Source: CAZJFH01 sp964545205 (GTDB lineage: Bacteria > Pseudomonadota > Alphaproteobacteria > Rhodospirillales > Magnetospirillaceae). Taken from it: a stretch of 31,941 nt of DNA. Both the position numbers and the translations under genes were made by a program. Position 1 is the first letter of the stretch; every line of letters begins with the position of its first letter. Under the pieces are notes generated by a model. That model saw only the letters and a list, made by a program, of their open reading frames with translations. It was not told the origin of the DNA and did no database searches. The stretch covers positions 1-31,941 of the forward strand of contig CAZJFH010000057.1 of assembly GCA_964545205.1 (NCBI GenBank), given 5' to 3'. Below are positions 7,782-15,578 of the stretch, piece after piece.

Positions 7782-7875
7782 GACGGGCACCTCCTTGCCG
7801 AACGGTGATAGCGCCGGCCTCGGGCGCTGTCCACCTTCGGCTTTCGGCCACCGTCGCGCCGGTGCACAATGGCGC

Positions 7876-8373
7876 ATGCCCGAAGCCTTCGACGTCGCCA
7901 TCGTGCTGGGCGCCAAGCTCCGCCCCGACGGCAGCCCGAGCCCGGCGCTGATCCGGCGGGTGTCGCACGCCGCCGCGATGCACCGCGACGGGCTGGCGCC
8001 GCGGCTGCTGCTGTCGGGCGGCATCGTCGGCGGCCCGTGGTCCGAGGCCGAGGCCATGCGGCGGCTGCTGGTGGCCGGCGGCGCCGCGCCCGACCGCCTG
8101 CTGCTCGAGGATCGTTCGCGCAACACGGTCGAGAACGCGGTCTTCAGCCTGCGACTCCTCGCCGGCACCGGCGCCCGCCGGCTCGCCGTCGTCAGCGACG
8201 CCTGGCATCTGCCGCGGGCCCTGCTGATCTTCCGACGCCTGGGCGCCGATCCCACCGGCTTCGCCCCGCCGCCGCCCTCGCGTCTCGGCCATTTCCGCGG
8301 ACTCGCCCGCGACGCCGCCGCCGTTCCGCTCAGCCTGTGGCGGTTGCGCCGGCTGAAACCGCACCGGCAATAA
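7876..8373 (+). CDS. DUF218/YdcF-like protein
   Basis: This 165-residue protein shows the DUF218 pattern: an early VLGAKL strand and loop, LLLSGGIVGG, S-x-AEAM, the LLLEDRSRNTVENA segment and VVSDAWHLPRA. Family members include YdcF, SanA and ElyC. They bind nucleotide-like ligands or affect the envelope, but no reaction is firmly established for this soluble short form. There is no signal peptide or membrane segment. The ribosome site is weak. An ATG at 7869 lies in another frame. The gene ends 16 bp before the long palindrome with the FNR-type box, which might also act as a hairpin after this gene. Confidence 0.75.
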   Translation: MPEAFDVAIVLGAKLRPDGSPSPALIRRVSHAAAMHRDGLAPRLLLSGGIVGGPWSEAEAMRRLLVAGGAAPDRLLLEDRSRNTVENAVFSLRLLAGTGARRLAVVSDAWHLPRALLIFRRLGADPTGFAPPPPSRLGHFRGLARDAAAVPLSLWRLRRLKPHRQ

Positions 8374-8389
8374 CCGACTAGAATCATCA

Positions 8390-8415
8390 CCCTCTTTGAT
8401 CCAGATCAAAGAGGG
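8390..8415. promoter_or_regulatory. FNR/FixK-type operator inside a perfect 26-bp palindrome
   Basis: TTGATCCAGATCAA (8396-8409) is a perfect match to the FNR/FixK/Anr consensus TTGAT-N4-ATCAA. The symmetry extends to 12-bp arms (8390-8401 and 8404-8415). A TAATAC -10 (8432-8437) puts the start of transcription near 8444, so the box centre (8402.5) falls at about -41.5, the standard class II activator position. This predicts oxygen-responsive activation of the PepSY-like gene at 8488. The transcript would also form an 11-bp hairpin, but no U tract follows. Confidence 0.75.
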
Positions 8416-8431
8416 TTGAATCAGGCTCGGC

Positions 8432-8444
8432 TAATACACTGATC
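8432..8444 (+). promoter_or_regulatory. -10 element and predicted start for the PepSY-like gene
   Basis: TAATAC at 8432-8437 is close to the sigma-70 -10 consensus, with a predicted start near 8444. There is no recognisable -35, as expected for an activator-dependent class II promoter. Confidence 0.5.
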
Positions 8445-8487
8445 ACATCCGCTTCAAACCACCCCTCTTTCGCAACGGAGGCCCTGC

Positions 8488-9024
8488 GTGCCCAGCTTTC
8501 GCACCATCGCCATGTCTGCGGTCGCCGCGGCCGTGATCGCCGCCGGCGTCGCCATCACCCCGGCCGCCGCCACCGACGCCGAATCGCCGGCCGAGGCGCT
8601 GCCGCTGCACTGGGTGGTCAAGCAGCTTGCGCGCAAGGGCGGCGCGATGCTGATGGAGATCGAGTACCAGGGCGGCGCCTATCGCGCGTCGGTGCTGCAC
8701 GAGGACGGGCGGCTGTCGCTGCTGACCATCGACGCCGAGGACGGCAGCATCCGGCCCACCGACCAGGGCGACCTGCTGCGCAACAGCTTCGATCTCGGCG
8801 TTCTCGACGGCATCCGCGGCGCCTTCGCCTCGAACCTGCCCGACGGGGCGCGGCCGGCGGTCGAGATCGTCAACACCCTGATGCAGACCGGCAAATACGC
8901 CGACGTGCGCTCGCTGCGGGTCGCGGACGGCATCTATCGGGTCGTCATGGTCGACAAGTCCGGCGCGCCCGTCACCTTGCGCATCGATCCGGTGACCGGC
9001 AGCCTCGCCGGCCAGGGCGCCTGA
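8488..9024 (+). CDS. secreted PepSY-like protein, first paralogue
   Basis: This 178-residue exported protein has a signal peptide (about residues 1-28, Ala/Val-rich, ending AAA-TDA). It has two PepSY-like repeats, about 40-92 and 128-175. Each shows the pattern of an amphipathic helix, then a strand with YR, then D-G and a final hydrophobic-D-P/A-x-x-G segment (TIDAEDGSI and RIDPVTGSL). PepSY domains occur in periplasmic and membrane proteins and are often linked to peptidase inhibition or redox partners; no precise role is known here. The GTG start at 8488 is fixed by GGAGG (8477-8481) six bases upstream. The perfect FNR-type box upstream suggests expression under low oxygen. A terminator follows at 9041-9063. 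Confidence 0.75.
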   Translation: MPSFRTIAMSAVAAAVIAAGVAITPAAATDAESPAEALPLHWVVKQLARKGGAMLMEIEYQGGAYRASVLHEDGRLSLLTIDAEDGSIRPTDQGDLLRNSFDLGVLDGIRGAFASNLPDGARPAVEIVNTLMQTGKYADVRSLRVADGIYRVVMVDKSGAPVTLRIDPVTGSLAGQGA

Positions 9025-9040
9025 CCCAGGACAATGGCAC

Positions 9041-9063
9041 GGGGGCGCGATTCGCCCCCTTTT
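9041..9063 (+). terminator. Rho-independent terminator after the first PepSY-like gene
   Basis: GGGGGCG (9041-9047) pairs with CGCCCCC (9053-9059) around a 5-nt loop, followed by four T (9060-9063). It separates the two PepSY-like paralogues, so the second probably has its own promoter or depends on read-through. Confidence 0.75.
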
Positions 9064-9169
9064 ATCCCAGCGCACAACTCGCCATACTGGCGACAACGGA
9101 GCCGGCGAGCCGCCCAGGCGGCTATATTCGTCGTAGCTAATATCCGAGCCGACTGGGAGGTAAACACCG

Positions 9170-9697
9170 ATGACACCCGAACTGCGCGCGCTGATCCTGC
9201 CGACGCTGATCCTGGCGGCCCTGCCGCTGCTCGCCGGCGGCCGGGCGGCGGCCGACCAGACCGCGACGCTGACGCCGATGTCGACGCTGGAGGCGATCGG
9301 CGAACTGTCGGCCCGCGGCTATCGCGACCTGCGCGAGATCAAGCCGGAGTCCGACGGATACCGGGCGACCGTACGCGACGGCAGCGGCCGTCTGCGCACG
9401 CTCGAGGTCGACGCGATCACCGGCACGATCAAGCCGGCCGAGACCAGCGCCATCTGGCGCAACGCCATCGACCCCGACCTGTTCGTGCGCCTGCGCGGCA
9501 GCCTGGCGCCGGCGCTGCCGGAGGGCGCCCGGCCGGTGTCCGAGGTCGTCCCCATCGTGATGGCCAAGGGCGACTGGCAAGACGTGCATAGCGTCAGCGT
9601 CGCCGACGACCATTACCTGATGACCGTCGAGGACGCCGAAGGCGGGACGGTGCAGTTGCGGGTCGATCCGCGCACCGCGACCGTCCAGCCGCGATAG
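9170..9697 (+). CDS. secreted PepSY-like protein, second paralogue
   Basis: This 175-residue protein is a paralogue of the preceding gene product, with the same layout. It has an N-terminal hydrophobic signal segment (residues about 5-27, ending RAAA-DQ). The two PepSY-like repeats (about 38-90 and 122-175) close with EVDAITGTI and RVDPRTATV. The shared P-E/D-GARPV segment before the second repeat also links the two. The start at 9170 follows TGGGAGGT. The 145-bp gap from the first paralogue holds a terminator (9041-9063) and a short inverted repeat, CGCCA-TAC-TGGCG (9080-9092), perhaps an operator. It is exported and presumably periplasmic. The function is unknown. Confidence 0.7.
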   Translation: MTPELRALILPTLILAALPLLAGGRAAADQTATLTPMSTLEAIGELSARGYRDLREIKPESDGYRATVRDGSGRLRTLEVDAITGTIKPAETSAIWRNAIDPDLFVRLRGSLAPALPEGARPVSEVVPIVMAKGDWQDVHSVSVADDHYLMTVEDAEGGTVQLRVDPRTATVQPR

Positions 9698-9712
9698 CGC
9701 GGCGACCCGCCG

Positions 9713-10030
9713 TCACTGGGCGGCCGGCGGCTTCCCGGCGCCTTCGAAGTGGATCGGCTCGCCGAGTTCGCTGAAGCGGAACATGTGGAACACCCGGTTG
9801 CCGTGATCGTCGAGCACGCGCAGGTCGTCGTCCTGGTGCAGATCGCCGACCACCGCCTCGAAGTGGTGCCCGTAGCGGTCGCGCGCCAGTTCGACCGGCA
9901 CCTCATGGCCGATGAACTTGTGGACGCCCTTCTTGCCCAGTTTGGCGATCAGATCCGGATCGGTCAGCGACTGGTGACTGGTCAGGATCACCATCGGGCC
10001 GTTGCCCGTGAACAGATAGCCGGCCTTCAT
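9713..10030 (-). CDS. small conserved protein of unknown function
   Basis: This 105-residue soluble protein has no signal peptide or membrane segment. It opens MKAGYLFTGNGPMVILTSH and contains a D-P-D-L motif, a KFIGHEVP segment and a charged central part (HQDDDLRVLDDHG). I do not recognise a catalytic motif. Similar short cytosolic proteins of unknown role seem familiar from related bacteria, but I cannot name the family. The start at 10030 is chosen because GGAGGAG lies just upstream; in-frame upstream ATGs at 10054 and 10093 have no good site. It is downstream of glgC on the same strand, with 170 bp between that holds two or three strong hairpins. One abuts its ribosome site, which hints at control at the RNA level. 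Confidence 0.6.
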   Translation of the reverse strand: MKAGYLFTGNGPMVILTSHQSLTDPDLIAKLGKKGVHKFIGHEVPVELARDRYGHHFEAVVGDLHQDDDLRVLDDHGNRVFHMFRFSELGEPIHFEGAGKPPAAQ

Positions 10031-10040
10031 CGACTCCTCC

Positions 10041-10077
10041 GTTGCCGTATCCATGCCTTTCGACGGATATGGGCAAC
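10041..10077 (-). promoter_or_regulatory. 5' leader hairpin abutting the ribosome site of the 9713-10030 gene
   Basis: GTTGCCGTATCC (10041-10052) is complementary, with one bulge, to GGATATGGGCAAC (10065-10077). In the minus-strand transcript the hairpin ends directly before GGAGGAG (complement of 10034-10040). A second perfect hairpin lies upstream (10083-10091 with 10096-10104, 9-bp arms). This is a possible cis-regulatory leader or processing structure. Confidence 0.35.
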
Positions 10078-10136
10078 GCAGGCCGGCCGGCAACCGCCGG
10101 CCGGGGGCGCGTTCCGATCGAACAGCTCAGGCTGCA

Positions 10137-10156
10137 GCCGCCGCTCGGGCGGCGGC
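10137..10156 (-). terminator. GC-rich hairpin downstream of glgC
   Basis: Perfect 8-bp arms (10137-10144 and 10149-10156) enclose a 4-nt loop about 45 bp after the glgC stop. No U tract follows, so termination is uncertain; it could instead stabilise the 3' end. Confidence 0.35.
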
Positions 10157-10200
10157 CAAGGACGCGGAGCGCCCGCCTCCGTCTGAACGGAACACCGTCT

Positions 10201-11490
10201 CTAGCCCGAGAGCTGGCGCAGCATGTCGGCGGTGACCAGGGTGATTCCCTTTTCCGTACGGTAGAAGCGGGCCGCGTCGGCGACCGGATCCTCGCCGACC
10301 ACCAGGCCTGGCGGGATGACGCAGCCGGTGTCGACGATGCAGCGGCGCAGCCGGCTGTGGCGGCCGACGTCGACGTTGGGCAGGATCACCGTGTCCTCGA
10401 CCAGGCAGTAGGAATTCACCCGCACGTTCGAGAACAGCAGCGACCGGCGCACCGTCGAGCCCGAGATGATGCAGCCGCCGGAGACCATCGAATCCATCGC
10501 CGTGCCGCGGCGGTTGTCGGAATCGAACACGAACTTGGCCGGCGGCAACTGCTCCTGATAGGTCCAGATCGGCCAGTTGGTGTCGTAGAGGTTCAGGTCC
10601 GGGGTGACCGTGGTCAGGTCGATGTTGGCTTCCCAGTAGGCGTCCACCGTGCCGACGTCGCGCCAGTAGGGCTCCTTGGCGATGCCGTCCATGACGCAGG
10701 AATCGCGGAACTGGTGCGCCAGCACCTTGAAGCGGCCGATCATCGCCGGGATCAGGTTCTTTCCGAAATCGTGCTGCGAGTCCGCGTCGTCGGCGTCGCG
10801 CGACAGATGGTCGTACAGGAACTGGGCGTTGAAGACGTAGATGCCCATGCTGGCCAGCGCCCGGTCGGGCTGGCCCGGCATCGGCTTGGGATCGGCCGGC
10901 TTCTCGTCGAACTCGACGACGTTCATCTGCTCGTCGACCGCCATGACGCCGAAGGCGGTCGCCTCCATGCGCGGCACGTCGATGCAGCCGACGGTGACGT
11001 CGGCGCCCGAGGCGATGTGGGCCGCCAGCATCTTGGCGTAGTCCATCTTGTAGACGTGGTCGCCGGCCAGGACGAGGACGAAGTCGGGGTCGTGGGCGCG
11101 GAAGATGTCGAGGTTCTGGTAGACCGCGTCGGCGGTGCCCTTGTACCAGGCCTCGCCGGTGGTGCGCTGCTGGGCCGGCAGGACTTCGATGAACTCGCCG
11201 AACTCGCCGCGCAGGAAACCCCAGCCGCGCTGCACGTGCTGGATCAGGCTGTGCGCCTTGTACTGCGTCACGACGCCGATGCGGCGGATCCCCGAGTTGA
11301 TGCAGTTCGACAGCGCGAAATCGATGATGCGGAACTTGCCGCCGAACGACACCGCCGGCTTGGCGTGCCAGTCGGTCAGGTTCTTCAGGCGGCTGCCGCG
11401 GCCGCCGGCCAGCACCACCGCCAGGGTCTTGCGCAGCCGATAGGTGGTGATGTCCGGATCGAAGCCCGCCTTGCCGTGATCGCCATACAT
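10201..11490 (-). CDS. glgC: glucose-1-phosphate adenylyltransferase (ADP-glucose pyrophosphorylase)
   Basis: This 429-residue enzyme makes ADP-glucose from ATP and glucose-1-phosphate, the committed step of bacterial glycogen synthesis. The N-terminal nucleotidyltransferase domain has AVVLAGGRGSRL (about residues 24-35), KPAVSFGGKFRIIDF, GTADAVYQNLD, the metal and substrate motif LAGDHVYKMDY and the sugar-phosphate site EFDEKP. The C-terminal part is a left-handed beta-helix. Length matches the usual 420-430. The start at 11490 follows a GGGGGTG site; the in-frame ATG at 11559 is less likely. It is divergent from glgA with 194 bp between starts, so both can share a control region. Allosteric control by sugar phosphates is typical of the family. 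Confidence 0.95.
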   Translation of the reverse strand: MYGDHGKAGFDPDITTYRLRKTLAVVLAGGRGSRLKNLTDWHAKPAVSFGGKFRIIDFALSNCINSGIRRIGVVTQYKAHSLIQHVQRGWGFLRGEFGEFIEVLPAQQRTTGEAWYKGTADAVYQNLDIFRAHDPDFVLVLAGDHVYKMDYAKMLAAHIASGADVTVGCIDVPRMEATAFGVMAVDEQMNVVEFDEKPADPKPMPGQPDRALASMGIYVFNAQFLYDHLSRDADDADSQHDFGKNLIPAMIGRFKVLAHQFRDSCVMDGIAKEPYWRDVGTVDAYWEANIDLTTVTPDLNLYDTNWPIWTYQEQLPPAKFVFDSDNRRGTAMDSMVSGGCIISGSTVRRSLLFSNVRVNSYCLVEDTVILPNVDVGRHSRLRRCIVDTGCVIPPGLVVGEDPVADAARFYRTEKGITLVTADMLRQLSG

Positions 11491-11684
11491 CCAGCACACC
11501 CCCGTTCGGCCGTTCTTCTCGGTCTCGAAGACCGTGCCACAACCCGCGCCCGCCGACAATGGCGCCGGCCGGGTCTGCGACCTTCGCCCCGGTCCTCCGA
11601 CTTTTGGCGAATGCGGGGACGGGCTTTTGTCGCCAGGGTGGTTGCGTTACGCTGGCGCCGGTCCTGCCCCAGACGAGAATGCCG

Positions 11685-13133
<1,449 letters not shown>

Positions 13134-13227
13134 GAGTGGAAACCGCTTGGCGCAGCGCCCAATTGCTTGGAAACGCTGGCGCACCGGGTCCGCGGCGCTC
13201 GGCCGCGCATGGTCGAAAGGAGGGCAG

Positions 13228-14610
13228 GTGAAACGACTGGTCGTGGTATCGAACCGCGTGGCGCTGCCCACCGAGAGCAGCCGCGCCGGCGGCCTCGCCG
13301 TCGCCCTGCAGGAGGCCCTGCAGCAGAACGGCGGGATGTGGTTCGGATGGAGCGGCAAGATCAATCCGCATCCGCAAAGCCACACGATCACGGAGGGTCC
13401 GGTCACCTACGCGGTCCTCGACCTCAATCGCAAGGACCATTCCGAATACTACAACGGCTACGCCAACCGCACGCTGTGGCCGATCTTCCACTACCGCATC
13501 GACCTCGCCGACTTCAACCGCGAGAATTACGCCGGCTATCTGCGCGTCAACCGCCTGTTCGCCGAGCGCATGCTGCCGCTGCTCAAGAACGACGACGTCA
13601 TCTGGGTGCACGACTACCACCTGATTCCGCTCGGCGAGGAGTTGCGCTCGCGCGGCGTCAAGCAGCGCATGGGCTTCTTCCTGCACACCCCGTTCCCGGC
13701 GATGGAGACGCTGCTGGTGCTGCCCAGCCACGAGCGCATCGCCCGCTCGCTGTGCGCCTACGACCTGATCGGCTTCCAGAGCGTCAACGACCTGCGCGCG
13801 TTCCACGACTACATCACCCTGGAGGCCAAGGGCGAGGTGCTGTCGAACGGGCTGGTGCGCGCCTACGGCCGCACCCTGCGCGCCGAGGTGTTCCCGATCG
13901 GCGTCGAGGTCGACGCCCTGATCGCGGCGTCCGAGGCGGCGCCGAAACTGGCGGCGATCAAGCGGCTGCGCAAGAACTTCGACGAATGCCGGATGATGAT
14001 CGGCGTCGACCGGCTGGACTATTCCAAGGGGCTGCCGGAGCGGTTCAACGCCTTCCAGCGCTTCCTCGAGAAGTTCCCGCAGTATTGCGGCAAGGTCAGT
14101 TTCATGCAGGTGGCGCCGCCGTCGCGCTCCGACGTGCCGGAATACCTGCAGATCCGCCAGACCCTGGAGACCCTGGCCGGCCACATCAACGGCCGTTTCG
14201 CCAGCTTCGACTGGACGCCGCTGCACTACCTCAACTCGAGCTACCAGCGCTCGACCCTGGCCGGCTTCTACCGGTTCAGCCAGGTGGCGCTGGTCACCCC
14301 GCTGCGCGACGGCATGAACCTGGTCGCCAAGGAATACGTCGCCTGCCAGGACCCGAGCAATCCGGGCGTCCTGGTGCTGTCGCGCTTCGCCGGCGCCGCC
14401 CGCCACATGAACGCGGCGCTGCTGGTCAACCCGTTCGATTACGAGGGCGTGGCCGACGCCATGGCCCGCGCCGTCGAGATGCCGCTCGAGGAACGGCGCG
14501 AACGCTGGCAGGACATGATGGGCGCCGTGCGCGACACCTCGATCGATCGCTGGCGCGAGGCGTTCCTCTCGGTGCTGCGCGAAGCGCCGTTCAAGGCGGA
14601 GGCGGCCTGA
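13228..14610 (+). CDS. otsA: trehalose-6-phosphate synthase (GT20)
   Basis: This 460-residue enzyme makes trehalose-6-phosphate from a nucleotide-glucose and glucose-6-phosphate in the cytoplasm. GT20 motifs are present: VVVSNRVALP at the start, the loop Gly in RAGGLAVAL (about 20-26), WVHDYHL, GVDRLDYSKGLPERF (about 260-273, phosphate and donor binding) and LRDGMNLVAKEYVA (about 360). Length is normal for bacterial OtsA, with no fused phosphatase domain. The GTG start is fixed by AAAGGAGG. Its stop overlaps the glk start (TGATG). The usual partner otsB is absent from the window. Placement behind glgA and glgC makes ADP-glucose use conceivable, but UDP-glucose is the ordinary donor. Confidence 0.93.
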   Translation: MKRLVVVSNRVALPTESSRAGGLAVALQEALQQNGGMWFGWSGKINPHPQSHTITEGPVTYAVLDLNRKDHSEYYNGYANRTLWPIFHYRIDLADFNRENYAGYLRVNRLFAERMLPLLKNDDVIWVHDYHLIPLGEELRSRGVKQRMGFFLHTPFPAMETLLVLPSHERIARSLCAYDLIGFQSVNDLRAFHDYITLEAKGEVLSNGLVRAYGRTLRAEVFPIGVEVDALIAASEAAPKLAAIKRLRKNFDECRMMIGVDRLDYSKGLPERFNAFQRFLEKFPQYCGKVSFMQVAPPSRSDVPEYLQIRQTLETLAGHINGRFASFDWTPLHYLNSSYQRSTLAGFYRFSQVALVTPLRDGMNLVAKEYVACQDPSNPGVLVLSRFAGAARHMNAALLVNPFDYEGVADAMARAVEMPLEERRERWQDMMGAVRDTSIDRWREAFLSVLREAPFKAEAA

Positions 14611-15569
14611 TGGCGGACGACGTCGGCCTGATCGCCGACATCGGCGGCACCAACGCGCGCTTCGCGCTGGTGGCGCCGGGCGAGGAGGCGCGCCATCCGC
14701 TGGTCCTGCGCTGCGCCGAATTCACCGGGCCCGCCGAGGCCGCGCTGGCCTATCTGAACCGCATCGCCCCCGGCTGCCGGCCGCGCCGCGCCGCGTTCGC
14801 CATCGCCGGGCCGGTCGGCGGCGACGAGGTGGCGATGACCAACCACGTCTGGCGCTTCTCGATCGACGCCGTGCGCCGCGCGATCGGAGCCCAGGCCTTG
14901 GAGGTCGTCAACGACTTCACCGCGGTCGCGCTGGCGGTGCCGCACCTCGCGCCGGAACACCGGTTCGCGGTCGGCGGCGGCACCCCGACCCGCGACACGC
15001 CGATCGCCGTTCTCGGCCCGGGGACCGGGCTCGGCGTCTCGGCGCTGGTGCCGGCGGCGGGCGGCTTCGTCGCGCTGGCGACCGAGGGCGGCCACGCCAC
15101 CATGGCCGCCGCCGACGAGCGGGAGGCCGAGGTGCTGGGCTGGCTGCGCGGCCTGTTCGACCACGTCTCGGCCGAGCGCGTGATTTCGGGGCCGGGTCTG
15201 GTCAACCTCTACGCCGCGATTTCGGAACTGGCCGGCACCGATCCCGAGCACCTGACCCCCGGCCAGATTTCCGGCCGCGCCATCGACGGCAGCTGTCCGC
15301 GCTGCCGCGAGGCGCTGGACATGTTCTTCGCCATGCTGGGAACCGTGGCCGGCAACCTGGCGCTCGGGCTCGGCGCGCGCCAGGGCGTCTACCTGGCCGG
15401 CGGCATCCTGCCGCGCATGCTCGAGGCCTTCGCGGCGTCGGGCTTCCGCGCCCGCTTCGAGGCCAAGGGCCGCTTCCACGGCTACATGGCCGGGATTCCG
15501 ACCCACGTGATGACCCACCCCTACCCCGCCTTCCTCGGCCTCGCCGGGCTGGTGCAGCCGAAGGGCTGA
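14610..15569 (+). CDS. glk: glucokinase
   Basis: This 319-residue ATP-dependent glucokinase of the bacterial Glk type phosphorylates glucose to glucose-6-phosphate. Visible motifs are the phosphate-binding IADIGGTNARFAL at the start, VNDFTAVA (catalytic Asp), LGPGTGLGVS (adenosine side) and TEGGHATMAA (glucose binding). Length matches E. coli Glk (321). It is translationally coupled to otsA by a 1-bp overlap and supplies the acceptor for OtsA, and via phosphoglucomutase for GlgC. It ends 9 bp from the convergent PAS-GGDEF gene. Confidence 0.93.
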   Translation: MADDVGLIADIGGTNARFALVAPGEEARHPLVLRCAEFTGPAEAALAYLNRIAPGCRPRRAAFAIAGPVGGDEVAMTNHVWRFSIDAVRRAIGAQALEVVNDFTAVALAVPHLAPEHRFAVGGGTPTRDTPIAVLGPGTGLGVSALVPAAGGFVALATEGGHATMAAADEREAEVLGWLRGLFDHVSAERVISGPGLVNLYAAISELAGTDPEHLTPGQISGRAIDGSCPRCREALDMFFAMLGTVAGNLALGLGARQGVYLAGGILPRMLEAFAASGFRARFEAKGRFHGYMAGIPTHVMTHPYPAFLGLAGLVQPKG

Positions 15570-15578
15570 GGGGGCCGC

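Noticed and set aside
8390..8415. Simple Rho-independent terminator of the YdcF-like gene
   Set aside because: The hairpin is followed by TTGAATC with no T run, and the core is an exact FNR/FixK consensus at activator spacing, so an operator is the better primary call.
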